A DNA stretch of 64,000 nt, taken from Omphiscola glabra (lineage: Eukaryota; Mollusca; Gastropoda; Lymnaeidae). The first letter of the stretch is position 1. Each line of letters begins with the position of its first letter. Both the position numbers and the translations under genes were made by a program. The notes under the pieces were generated by a model that did no database searches, was not told where the DNA came from, and saw only the letters and a program-made list of their open reading frames with translations. Of this stretch, positions 24,719-35,018 are shown one piece after another. Location of the stretch: contig OZ024802.1 in NCBI GenBank assembly GCA_964017045.1, positions 27,220,293 through 27,284,292 of the forward strand, given 5' to 3'.

Positions 24719-25898
24719 TGAGTACTGACTGTATGTATTTATTTTATACTTAAGCCACACGTCTTTACCCCCCCCCCCCCACCCTTTCTTTTTAAAAACA
24801 AAAAATCGATTATGTGACAGCCTTCTGTCAAAGACTTACTCTTGACCCCCTTCCAGTGGAATAGGAAGGGTATGCGTAAAAGTGGGGGGGGGGGCAGTCC
24901 AACACAAACAGGGAATTTTTTTAATTTTCAGGGTGAAACCTTTCGGCCAATTTTTTTTCCCCATGGAAAATAAATGGGAGGGTGTGGGTGGCGGCAGCAA
25001 AAATATTGACCACGCCCCGAGCAGAACTAAATCTTACCACACCACTACCCACCAATGTCACCCCTCTCTTCTCTCAAACATCCCTGTCACCCCTCTATTC
25101 TCTGAAACACCCATTAAAATGACGTCACGTGTCTGGGGGGGGGGGGGGTCCACGAAAGTGTGACGAAGTGTGATAAAAATATATATTTTTTTTTTTGCTT
25201 GTTAAAAATTTACGATTTTTTTTTTTGGTGGATTGGAAAAAGTGTGTGTGGTGGGGGGGGGGGGGGGTTAGATGATGGGCGTTAAAAAAAATCGCGTTAC
25301 GTCATTTATGAATACCCCTTTATGTCCTCCATACTTTTACCCCACTGCGCAGATCCATTACGCCACCACCCCCCCCCTCCTCTTTTTGTTCCTTTCTTTC
25401 TCCAAGCTCCTACTTTCAGAACCATTTTCGTCCCATCCACCCCTCCACCGACCCCCCCCCCTCACCCACCCCTACCCCCGCATCCACAGACAACACTTCA
25501 ACAGACCTATGTGACACGACCCATATAGGCCTACTTCAATTTCCTTTTGTTATCTTGCTATTGAAATACGGTTTTTATGTCTTCCTGGTTAAACAACACT
25601 TTGAGCTATTTATAGACACGAACGTTCCACAAGGAGGCGTCACACATATCATGTTTTTAAAAAAAAAATATTATTTAATACCTCCGCATAGTATACCAAA
25701 CAATAAACAGCCCCCTTATAAGCAGCTAAGAAATAATTATAACATATTTTTTTTTAAAAATGAATTTTCAAGTACATAGTGAGGGAAGAATAGGTGGGGG
25801 TGTTTTGGTTGTTGTTTTTATGGTTTGGGAGGGTGTGAGGTTTAGCTAACCGATAAATTCCTTTTAAAGCTATAGGTGTTGAGCTTGTCTTGTTAAGG
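24719..25898. other. Noncoding stretch with G/C runs
   Basis: Poly-C/poly-G runs at 24769-24781, 24883-24893, 25135-25148 and 25252-25267. No gene is supported. Confidence 0.5.
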
Positions 25899-26081
25899 CA
25901 GCGGTTCTCAACCTGTGGGTCGCGACCCCTTACAGAGGGATCGCGTGAAGCCACCGGAAAACACATGTTTATGAAGTAGCAGTGAAACTAATTTTATAGT
26001 TGGGGGTGGGGGGTGTGGGGTCATCACAAAATAAGGAACTGTAATAAAGGTTCGCGGCATTAGGAAGGTTGAGAACCACTG
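25899..26081 (+). mobile_element. SPIN-type non-autonomous hAT element (copy B)
   Basis: Begins cagcggttctcaacctgtgg and ends ggttgagaaccactg, about 183 bp. The interior matches copy A with deletions around the central G-rich part. The flanking 8-bp sites (25891-25898 and 26082-26089) match only partly, so the target duplication has decayed. Confidence 0.88.
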
Positions 26082-26269
26082 AGGTAAAGCAAGATTTTTT
26101 ATGGCCGGAAAATGTGAGATCTAGGTGAAAAATGCGCTGTGTCTCATGGCATGTGTTATTTATAGAATGCGTCATATTGAATATGTTTTGACTTACTACC
26201 AATATTCACGAAGGTTAAATCTTATATTAAGCAATAATACTGGTTAAAAATTGTTTTCGGGGCGCTGCT

Positions 26270-27147
26270 CTGCAGGCGACTCGATTGCATCAGTGCATCT
26301 TTTTCAGCCTTTTTTACAGTTTTTACACGTTAGATTTAATTGTGTTTCACTCAAGTACAAATCGATCTACTAAGGATGATTTTCTTGTATGTTTTGTGTC
26401 TTTTTCTTCGCGGGAAACAGCTTTAATATGGACTTTGGATATCAAAATAGTCAGCCTGGTATAAAAATGTCACTTCCGCCATTTTTGTAAACTTCCGCCA
26501 TATCAAAAAGAAATGGCGACCAATTCACGACTAAAAGGAAGAAAGCAGGGAAGAAGGGGAGGCATTCGTTTAAAATGCGGAAACATAGGACAGCGAGACT
26601 TTTTTCCACATGTTGTTTTGGGAAACGTTAGATCACTACGTAACAGGATGGATGACGTGGGTTGTTTCTGTAAGCATTTCTATCAATTTCGTATGAGCTC
26701 TTTAATGTGCCTGACAGAAACATGGCTTAACGAAACGTTACCAGATTCAGCAGTGGCACTGGACGAATTTAACATTTTCCGTGCCGAAGGAACAACCGAC
26801 AGCATCAAATTCAAAGGAAGGGGTTGAAATATAATAAGGTGTTATACAAAAATGGCTGCCGTCAGGGGAACACGATTAGGATTACAATGCACGGTCGTTT
26901 GTCAAAAGTCTTCAACACATTGTGACTTCATCAAGTTTAACTATTGATGGGGGATCAGAAACTGGTTCTGCCCCTACAAAATGAAAGTGCTGATGAGAAG
27001 AAACCCGGAGATGGGGAGATGGAGTTCACGTGCGCCTAACAGGCAGCAGTGAGGCCTCTCGAACATCTAACATCTACTTTTGCGCTTCGAGCCCTTGGGG
27101 ATGAAGCGTGATTTTAAATAACTTTTATTATTATTATTATTATTATC
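26270..27147 (+). mobile_element. Internally deleted L2/CR1-type LINE
   Basis: The 5' part carries an endonuclease-domain frame (26513-26827). The 3' part ends in ggggatgaagcgtgatttta and an (att)n tail at 27121-27147, the 3'-end style of L2/CR1-group LINEs. The reverse transcriptase that should lie between is missing, leaving under 1 kb. The tail stops about 60 bp before the splice acceptor of the next gene. Confidence 0.65.
26513..26827 (+). pseudogene. LINE apurinic endonuclease fragment
   Basis: An ATG-started frame of 104 residues includes VLGNVRSLRNRMDD and SLMCLTETWLNETLPDSAV. These match the endonuclease N-terminal patterns N-[IV]-R-S-L-x-N-K and C-[LF]-T-E-T-W-L of non-LTR retrotransposons. 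The frame stops at KGRG, just where the usual GGG motif would follow, and no downstream catalytic motifs are present. It is nonfunctional. Confidence 0.85.
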
Positions 27148-27208
27148 TTTTGGGCGATCATTAAAATTACACGAAATAAATGTTTTATTTTATTTTTGGT
27201 TGTTTCAG

Positions 27209-27362
27209 TAAAGCCGAGGGAAGAGACATGTAATCCACTACGTGAAGCGATCGGCGATTTCATGACGACAGTACACATCTCACCTGTTTAAATGTGACAA
27301 TTTATATTCCATATATTTTGAACTGACCCAAGGCTAGAAATCGTTTTCTACCCCCGTTGATC
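27209..27362 (+). other. 5' UTR part of the exon for the large ORF
   Basis: The pyrimidine-rich tract tatttttggttgtttcag ends at 27208 and looks like a 3' splice site. The exon therefore probably begins at 27209, with upstream noncoding exon(s) not identified. An in-frame TGA at 27324-27326 shuts the frame upstream of the chosen ATG. Confidence 0.6.
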
Positions 27363-30300
27363 ATGGGACAGAACTCTTCAGCCCACATCCACACGCCCGC
27401 GTCCACATCACCACGCGGGAGGCAACCCACTGCCATCGTACCACGTCACGAAGACCAGCCTCGGCAGGAAGACCCACCACCACCACCTCCTGAACCGGCC
27501 CCCAAGGCTCCCACGTATGTTGTTCCGGAGAACAAAGTTCTGCCCAACGGAAGTGGCGATGTCGTCAGCGCGCGCAGGTCGCTGCGGCCCGTTTCTCAAG
27601 AACTGACGAAGCTCCACCCCGAGTTTGCCGACATATTTAACTACGAGTCCGATCCAGACTTTGAAGGCGACAGCTCGTCGTTGGAGAGAAGCCTCAGCAC
27701 GCCGAGGCTCGACAAGGACAACTCTAGCATGGGATTAAGTGCCTCTGGCTCGGCCACCGATCTCTCGACCAGAGGCTTCTCAGCCCGCGTTAACACCGGG
27801 CTCAGTGCACCACTGGCTAACGTAACAAACGGCCACGTTCTGACCAGAGACGCGGTCGATATTTACGCGGTATCCAGCAAGGTCAGGGCATCGACTCCGA
27901 ATTTACACAGCGGCCCTGAGCCTTGGAGCAACTTGAGGAGAGCGAATTCGATGGACAGGGTCATCGCCCAACCCAACAAGTACTACAGACACAGCAGGCA
28001 GACCTCGCTCACCAGTGGGATCTCTCTACAGGACACGGTTATTCTGGAAGATCCCCGAGAGCATCTGTACAATATAACTCGCCACGAGCCTTTCTCGAAC
28101 CTCATGCCCAGCACCACTTCCCTCCCCGTGCCGAGCACGTTCGACATGGACTACTCCCTTAACCTGACCTACGCCCAGCTGGCCGAGCACAGGCGGCAGA
28201 AGAGAGCAGCGGAGCTGGAGGGGCGGACCGGAAAGAAGATGGAGGCACTCAGCGCTGAGATCACCGCCAGCAGTACCGTCCCCAAGTCACCGTTCGACCG
28301 CCAGAATCTTGGAATGAAGTCCAGTACATACAGCATCAGCACCGGAAGCTCAGAAACCGGCGTGAGTAAATCTAAAAAGAAGAAGGCTCCGGCGCCGCCC
28401 CCTCCACCCGTTGCTCCGTTTAGGTACTCGTTTACTCACGAGCCCCCAGCTGATTATGAAATGCAAGAGCATGGGAGCCAGCATCAAAAGGCGACACCCC
28501 AGCTTCACCCCACGCACAAGAGGAGCAATTCTTCGGTTTCTGATATAACGAAGCCCCAGGCGCCCCAACCGTTGCCGAAACGCCACTCGCTGGCGAATCT
28601 TGAAACGGCTGCAGCAGGTAAAAAACCAGCAGCTCCTGAAATTCCGCTCCCAAAGTCAATGTCTGATTTATTTATTAAACCGGCTGCGAGTGCCCGCGGC
28701 TCCTCCCCGGCTGTGATTACCGGCTCCACACCAGCCGGCCAGAAAGACATCGTCCACGTCCCAGGTCACGCGCAGCTACACAGAAGTATGAGCGAGGCCA
28801 AGAAGCAAATAGAAGTGTTAAAGAAACTGGAGGATGCGCTGAAAAATCCGAAACCGCCCGAAAGCCCTTCAGCGGAAAATTCGGTGGTTGCTGAAATATT
28901 GAAAACGGTTGAAGACAATTCATGTAATAATGAAACTAAAGAACAAATTAATGAGGAAGACACCTCAAACACAAACTCTCTGAACGTAACGAAACAACCA
29001 GTGCACGAACCGAACGTGGTCATCTCCGATAAATCAACTGTCACAAACAGAACTTCAGAAAGTCCTTCCAACGCGGAGTCCGTCACTCCCTTCAAACGCA
29101 TGAGCTCTCTACTGCAGCATGACATTGTCCTGGCCGCCCAGGCGAGGGGGGCAAAGGTCATCATACCAAAAGCCACGCCCACTTTAGAAAGACCCAAAGA
29201 TGTCTCTGAACTCTTCCGAGACGAGTTGGCCAAAGCCGCAAGCGCCAGAGAGGAGCGCAGGAAAGTGGCGTCGGATCTGAAAGTGTCAGAAGATGAAAGC
29301 GTCACAAATTTTGCTTCGCGAGACGATAAAGTTTCGCTCTTTAATACCAACGAGGTTGCGGTCTCGAAAAGAACATCAGCAAAAGCGTCCGAGGGTCACG
29401 CCTTGAAAGCACAACATGACAGTGACAGAAGAATTCTGACCAACGGAAACATTGATTCGGAAGTCGAGAAACCAAGTGAAGGTAGGACCAAAGAGGAACT
29501 TGACCAGGAGTACATCGAGAAAACCTTTGAAACGTCCAAACGTCCATCGATCCAGTCCGAAGACATGAGCATCAGCAGCTCCAACAACAGCCAGAGAATG
29601 TTCTCCCCGAACTGGACACCGGAGGAAGATTTAGAGTCTGACGATGACATCCGCGAGGATACCTTGACCATGACTCACCGACGAGTCCCGTCTGAAGGCT
29701 TCAAGTCCTCGATACTTCCCACCAAACTTCACGACTTGAAGAACGAGGCGCTGACAAAGCAGAAGAAGAATGCGAAAAGGAAAGACGAAACGGACAAGCC
29801 AACCCTTCCTCCCCCACCTCCACCACCCCCTGTGGCAGATAAACCCAAATTCGGAAGCGTCAGAAAGTTCAAGAGAAATATCCACCAGAGCATGAGAAAT
29901 GCGTTTGGCTCGATAAGCAAGGCTTCGGGAAAGCTCATGAAGAAACACAAATCACGCGAGGCCGTGTACAAAGCCGACACTCCCCCGGAGAGCCCTACAG
30001 ACGATGCTGAACACAGTGGAGAGCTCGATCTCTCCAACTGGGTTCTGTCCGACAGTCGCAGCGGTTCCTTGCGGAGAACAGCAAGCGATCGATACATCGA
30101 CGGGGCAACCGAAGGCGAGAACAGCCAATCGGAATCGTCTGGAGATTCGGACATGGGAGACATAGATTTTGCCTCCGGTATCGACAAAGTGTCGAACTCA
30201 CGAAAGGGCAGCCGACGCCGTGATGCTGAGAAAGATCAGCCAGCCAAGGGCATGAAACGAGCAGGGGTGGCCTACGTAAGCGGGAAAGGTCAAATCATCG

Positions 30301-31622
30301 TCTTACCCGAGTTTAACCAGGTCAAGGTCGACAAGGCGGGAAACATTGTCGAGGAGGAAGACGACGGAGGGCACGCCCCGAAGATCTTTAAAAAGAAAAG
30401 CAGAAAGTTCAAATACGAGTCGACCGTGCGCGTTCAGGAGAAAAACAGACTGGAGTTGCAGGTGGCGAAGGAGATCAGAGAGAAGGAGAAACAGATCGAG
30501 ACAGACAGACTGTTACAACAGACCATGGAGAGGGATTTTCGACGTCTGCGAGATTTAGAAACCCAAGAACGTCTGCAGCGGATGCAAACCGAAACGATGA
30601 AGGAGCAGATAACTCTGATGCAGAGGCAGCAGATCCAAAACGAGATCAACAACAATGCTGGGAATATGAACGGAAGTGCGCAGACGACACCAGTGCACGG
30701 ACCAGTGCTGGGCAACGGATACATTCCGACTACACCATACGTCCAAAATGAACACATGGGCAGCGGCTACATTAACAACCTAAGGGGTTTCGGTAGCCCC
30801 ACCCAACAGAATGCGTACACCACGCCCCCTTTCCTGACACCGGTTCAAGGACACGCCCCGACGCACATGTCTCACCCGACGCAGTACACTGCCCACAGCG
30901 CGCCCCTTGTCGGGAACAGCCTCGGGCTAGGGACGCCACAGCAGGCTCCCCAGCTGACATCGCAAGAGCTGAGCCACATCAGCGACTACATGCGAATGAT
31001 GGGCGTGGCCCCGCCAACCAATCAGCAGCAGTGGGCAGTCCTACTCAGCACCATCAGCTTCAACTCTGCGGGCTTTCCTGGATACGACCAGAAAACCGCG
31101 TACAGCGGAATTTATGGGATGGGAACCGGGCCGGACCTCTCTCACATCTTCGGAACCGGGAAATCCATGGAGAGCTCCACATCGCCAGTTAACAGACAGG
31201 TCATCAGCGTTCTGTCAGGCAAGCAGTCTTACGGTGACCTGATGCCCGTGGAGAGACACTCGGCAGATAACGTATTTTACAACTCCATGCAGATGCTGAA
31301 CGCTCAGTCGCAAATTCAGCAGGTACCATCCATATCGGTCATCGAGGACAGCCCCCAGGTTGTGGGACGCTCGTTCGTGACAGGAGGGGTGGACACGTTA
31401 CATCAGACACATGCGTCCGGTGCGCCAGGAGTTAATGGCAACGTTAACGGGTCAGTGGATCTCAAACCAGTGAGCAATCTTGACTACACTGCATCAGTGA
31501 ATCAGAATTCATTAAGTCCTGGCCACCCCGTCCAGAAGTCTGTGAAATCCCCAACCTTGTCCCCAAAAGTGTATGGACCAATGGGATTTCGACCCGTTTC
31601 TTTTAACACCGGATCCACATGA
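27363..31622 (+). CDS. Large proline-rich, coiled-coil scaffold-like protein with N-myristoylation signal
   Basis: An uninterrupted frame of 1,419 residues, clearly GC-richer than its flanks. I start at the ATG at 27363: A at -3 and G at +4 give a strong Kozak context, and an in-frame stop lies 37 bp upstream. The protein begins MGQNSS, fitting MGxxxS for N-myristoylation, so membrane attachment is likely. Proline runs lie at about residues 38-43, 345-351 and 815-822. Ser-rich repeats of SLS/STP type follow the first run. A basic segment (KFKRNIHQSMRNAFGSISKA, about 832-851) and a KKHKSR patch follow the third. A conserved-looking block GVAYVSGKGQIIVLPEF lies near 968. A charged coiled coil (about 1022-1098) precedes a Gln/Asn/Pro/Gly-rich tail. 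I do not recognise the family. The composition suggests a disordered cytoskeletal or cortical scaffold, which is inference. Confidence 0.88.
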   Translation: MGQNSSAHIHTPASTSPRGRQPTAIVPRHEDQPRQEDPPPPPPEPAPKAPTYVVPENKVLPNGSGDVVSARRSLRPVSQELTKLHPEFADIFNYESDPDFEGDSSSLERSLSTPRLDKDNSSMGLSASGSATDLSTRGFSARVNTGLSAPLANVTNGHVLTRDAVDIYAVSSKVRASTPNLHSGPEPWSNLRRANSMDRVIAQPNKYYRHSRQTSLTSGISLQDTVILEDPREHLYNITRHEPFSNLMPSTTSLPVPSTFDMDYSLNLTYAQLAEHRRQKRAAELEGRTGKKMEALSAEITASSTVPKSPFDRQNLGMKSSTYSISTGSSETGVSKSKKKKAPAPPPPPVAPFRYSFTHEPPADYEMQEHGSQHQKATPQLHPTHKRSNSSVSDITKPQAPQPLPKRHSLANLETAAAGKKPAAPEIPLPKSMSDLFIKPAASARGSSPAVITGSTPAGQKDIVHVPGHAQLHRSMSEAKKQIEVLKKLEDALKNPKPPESPSAENSVVAEILKTVEDNSCNNETKEQINEEDTSNTNSLNVTKQPVHEPNVVISDKSTVTNRTSESPSNAESVTPFKRMSSLLQHDIVLAAQARGAKVIIPKATPTLERPKDVSELFRDELAKAASAREERRKVASDLKVSEDESVTNFASRDDKVSLFNTNEVAVSKRTSAKASEGHALKAQHDSDRRILTNGNIDSEVEKPSEGRTKEELDQEYIEKTFETSKRPSIQSEDMSISSSNNSQRMFSPNWTPEEDLESDDDIREDTLTMTHRRVPSEGFKSSILPTKLHDLKNEALTKQKKNAKRKDETDKPTLPPPPPPPPVADKPKFGSVRKFKRNIHQSMRNAFGSISKASGKLMKKHKSREAVYKADTPPESPTDDAEHSGELDLSNWVLSDSRSGSLRRTASDRYIDGATEGENSQSESSGDSDMGDIDFASGIDKVSNSRKGSRRRDAEKDQPAKGMKRAGVAYVSGKGQIIVLPEFNQVKVDKAGNIVEEEDDGGHAPKIFKKKSRKFKYESTVRVQEKNRLELQVAKEIREKEKQIETDRLLQQTMERDFRRLRDLETQERLQRMQTETMKEQITLMQRQQIQNEINNNAGNMNGSAQTTPVHGPVLGNGYIPTTPYVQNEHMGSGYINNLRGFGSPTQQNAYTTPPFLTPVQGHAPTHMSHPTQYTAHSAPLVGNSLGLGTPQQAPQLTSQELSHISDYMRMMGVAPPTNQQQWAVLLSTISFNSAGFPGYDQKTAYSGIYGMGTGPDLSHIFGTGKSMESSTSPVNRQVISVLSGKQSYGDLMPVERHSADNVFYNSMQMLNAQSQIQQVPSISVIEDSPQVVGRSFVTGGVDTLHQTHASGAPGVNGNVNGSVDLKPVSNLDYTASVNQNSLSPGHPVQKSVKSPTLSPKVYGPMGFRPVSFNTGST

Positions 31623-31640
31623 CAGTAAAGGTAAACACAA
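31620..31640 (+). other. Stop codon with possible 5' splice site just after it
   Basis: TGA at 31620-31622 is followed by cagtaaag|gtaaac, a good donor match with GT at 31631-31632. The 3' UTR may continue in a downstream exon. No AATAAA follows closely. Confidence 0.4.
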
Positions 31641-31643
31641 AAA

Positions 31644-31644
<1 letters not shown>

Positions 31645-31697
<53 letters not shown>
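31645..31697 (+). repeat. Poly-A tract, 53 bp
   Basis: An unbroken A run 23 bp after the stop codon of the large ORF. Confidence 0.95.
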
Positions 31698-31698
<1 letters not shown>

Positions 31699-31737
31699 AA
31701 CAGCACAAAAATTAATAATAATTTTTAAAAAATAACT

Positions 31738-32607
31738 ATAAGAGCATTTAGCATGAAATATCTGTAAGGAAATTTAGCATGAAATATCTATAAGGGATTT
31801 GACATGAAATTTATGTAGGGACATTTAGCATGAAATATCTGTAAGGAAATTTAGCATGAAATATCTATAAGGGATTTGACATGAAATTTATGTAGGGACA
31901 TTTAGCATGAAATATATGTAGGGACATTTAGCATGAAATATATATAGGTACATTTAGCATGAAATATATGTAGGGACATTTAGCATGAAATATATGTAGG
32001 GACATTTAGCATGAAATATATGTAGGGATATTTAGCATGAAATGTATGTAAGGACATTTAGCATGAAATATATGTGATAACATTTAGCATGAAATATATG
32101 TAGGTACATTTAGCATGAAATATATTTAGGGACATTTAGCATGAAATATATATAGGGACATTTAGCATGAAATATATGTAGGGACATTTAGCATGAAATA
32201 TATGTAGCGACATTTAGCATGAAATATATGTAGGGACATTTAGCATGAAATATATATAGGTACATTTAGCATGAAATATATGTAGGGACATTTAGCATGA
32301 AATATATGTAGGGACATTTAGAATGAAATATATGTAGGGAAATTTAGCATGAACTATATGTAGGGACATTTAGCATGAAATATATGTAGCGACATTTAGC
32401 ATGAAATATATGTAAGGACATTTAGAGTGAAATATATGTAGGGACATTTAACATGAAATATATGTAGGGACATTTAGCATGAAATATATCTAGGGACATT
32501 TAGCATGAAATATATATAGGGACATTTAGCATGAAATATATGTAGGGACATTTAGCAGGAAATACATGTAGGGACATTTAGCATGAAATATATGTAGGGA
32601 CATAAAA
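31738..32607. repeat. 26-bp minisatellite, about 33 copies
   Basis: Units contain gggacatttagcatgaaata followed by a tatgta variant. The first copies (31740-31900) use ctgtaagg/ctataagg variants and a longer dimer, and later copies are more uniform. Confidence 0.95.
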
Positions 32608-33130
32608 TGAAAATTAACTGTAGTATATATCGTATGAAATATCTGTGGGCCCTTTTTGAGCTTCGTGTGTTCAACATTGTATTAAGTTTAGAATTCATGC
32701 AATTAAATTTGAAAAAACAACAAAAAAACTTAATTTAATTTGCAATTATTTAATGTCTCTTCTCTCCCTCCATTTCATCACAAACTTTTGTTTGACACTG
32801 TAATAAGTTACTGTTCAATGTTACAGCTATTGTTTTACAGCAATTGTTTTACAGCTTTTGAAATGGACTGCAATGTTAGAATATAGTCGACAGTTCGCAA
32901 TGCACGCAATGCATTGTTGAAGAGAAATGGCTAAAGCGATTAATCGTCTTTTGAGGGTTGGGGGGGGGGGGGGGGAGGGGGGGGGAACCAATATTCATAA
33001 TTTTTTAAATTCAACTAAAGAAAACATTTGATACAATTTTATTAAAGAATAATTTTGTTGCTGCTGTGAAGTAATATTTTTTTCATTTTCCCTTTAAAAG
33101 TCACACCAGCCCGAACAACACCAAGTATCT
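32608..33130. other. AT-rich noncoding stretch
   Basis: Contains a G-run cluster at 32960-32988. No gene is seen. Confidence 0.5.
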
Positions 33131-33330
33131 ACTTCATCAAATGATTTACTTCGTGAAGACATCCTACTTTGTGAAGACATTTAGTTCATCGAATTATCTG
33201 CTTCACGAAGACATCCACTTCATCAACCTATCTGCTTCATGGAGAGACCTACTTCGTGGAATTCATCTACTTCGTCGAATTATCTACTCCACGAAGACAT
33301 CTACTTCTCATAAGTTGTCTACTTCACAGG
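33131..33330. repeat. Degenerate minisatellite
   Basis: Variants of cttcatcgaattatctgctt and cttcgtgaagacatc recur about eight times with strong divergence. Confidence 0.65.
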
Positions 33331-33703
33331 TTCTCTTCTTCGGATTTCTTCGGACACCAAACTCAAGTCACATACAAAAGGCGCCATTCTGTTTGACACT
33401 TAAATCTGCGACATGAGTGGTGATTTAAACACATGTTTTGTTATCTTTGCCAGAAACAGACCTTCTAATTACATCTCACACCCAACCCCCCTTCAATGAT
33501 CCCCGCCCAACCCAAATGCCTTACACACATCCACACATCATTTTAACTTCACCCCTTTCTATGCACACCATTGTTTTGAAACAACAGTGTGGGATATCCT
33601 TTTATATCCAGATAACATATTGTCTACCATTGTTTGGAAAAAAAAGTGGGGGGGGGGGGGAATCTCCCTTTATTCATAGAAACTACCGTCGACATAGTAC
33701 ATA

Positions 33704-33900
33704 GTGTTATTGTTGGCACGGGTTGATCAAACAGTGGTTCTCCGTGGCTCCCGCATGAAACTCGGGTGTTCCGCAAACGGTACAGTAGAACCCAAAATAT
33801 CCAGCGCATCCGTCATCTGTACTGAATTAAAACAAAGAGATCAACCTCAGCTTTGTTACACGGACATGAATGACAATATCATGTGTCTGGAGAAAAACAA
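33704..33900 (+). other. Possible exon or exon relic, cysteine-bearing
   Basis: A frame reads LRGSRMKLGCSANGTVEP and then SVICTELKQ, QLCYTDMND and IMCLEKN, with four cysteines and ordinary codon variety, unlike the surrounding low-complexity DNA. The G-S-x-x-x-L-x-C spacing is loosely Ig-like, but the match is too short to name. It runs into a repeat at about 33900. I found no convincing splice pair. Confidence 0.3.
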
Positions 33901-34035
33901 GGACGTGGCCGTAATCATGGCCATGATCAAGCCGATAATCATGGCAGTGATCGGGCCCGAAATCATGGCATTGATCATTACAATAATCATGCCAACAATC
34001 GTGGCACTAATCTTGGCAATATTCATGACACAAAA
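33900..34035. repeat. Degenerate repeat, about 18 bp
   Basis: Recurring aatcatggcantgatc-type units, about eight copies. Confidence 0.7.
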
Positions 34036-34651
34036 TGGTCATCTTCAAGGGAAAAAAATGTAAAATGGAAGAATTTATTTTTCATACTAAATAAAAAGGC
34101 AACTTGGGTGGGTGGGGGTGGGGTGGTGGATGGGGTGAAGGCTGGGGTGGGTAGGGGGGACTTGAAGTAGTTCGGGTCACAATTTATTCTTCTTTTGGGT
34201 AATATTGTTTCAGCTGTATGCAACTAGGGATTAGCTCTGATAAATTAATTGATCGAGAGGTTAGAAGTCACGTATTGATTATTAACTGAGCTGTAAGTTA
34301 CTGTAACACGTCAAATATAATTAAGTTTTGTTGTAAGTGAAAGGGTGAAAAAAGTCATCTCATGAATGAGTCATTGTTTTTTTAGTTAGTGGGGATGGGG
34401 CGTGGAGAGGGGGGGGGGGTAACGGCGTAGGAAGAGGGCAGCCCACCGGCTTTTTTTTTTTTCTTTTTTATATACAGAGGCGGCATTTTCGGTACACTGC
34501 AGGATGTTTTCATGAAAAGGAGGGTGGAGGCAAATAATTAATGGTCGCGCGGGGGTGAGGGGGAGAGATTGGAAGTTGGTTATCTTTTATAATCAATTTA
34601 TCCTAGGTAGGGATGTGTCTATTCTGACTTGAAGATAGGTTTCTAACCAGT
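34036..34651. other. Noncoding stretch
   Basis: G-rich patches at 34107-34160 and 34395-34425. No feature is supported. Confidence 0.5.
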
Positions 34652-35018
34652 GTAAGATAACAAAGGACGAAACAAACAGGGAACTAATAGCAATATACAA
34701 TACAAACAGGGAACTAATAGCAATAGACAATACAAACAGGGAACTAATAGCAATAGACAATACAAACAGTGAACTAATAGCAATATACAATACAATCAGG
34801 GAACTAATAGCAATAGACAATACAAACAGGGAACTAATAGCAATATACAATACAAACAGGGAACTAATAGCAATAGACAATACAAACAGGGAACTAATAG
34901 CAATATACAATACAAACAGGGAACTAATAGCAATAGACAATACAAACAGGGAACTAATAGAAATAGACAATACAAACAGGGAACTAATAGCAATATACAA
35001 TACAAACAGGGAACTAAT
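34652..35018. repeat. 30-bp minisatellite, 12 copies
   Basis: Units contain acaaacagggaactaatagc. The sixth-to-last base alternates (aatata/aatagac) so that neighbouring units often differ, hinting at a 60-bp dimer. Minus-strand frames stay open only because of the period. Confidence 0.94.

Noticed and set aside
27357..27362. Start of the large ORF two codons upstream of the ATG
   Set aside because: The codon there is TTG. The ATG at 27363 has a strong Kozak context and a myristoylation signal.
28350..30960. Minus-strand frames opposite the large ORF
   Set aside because: They are antisense shadows of a GC-rich coding exon, with low-complexity residues only.
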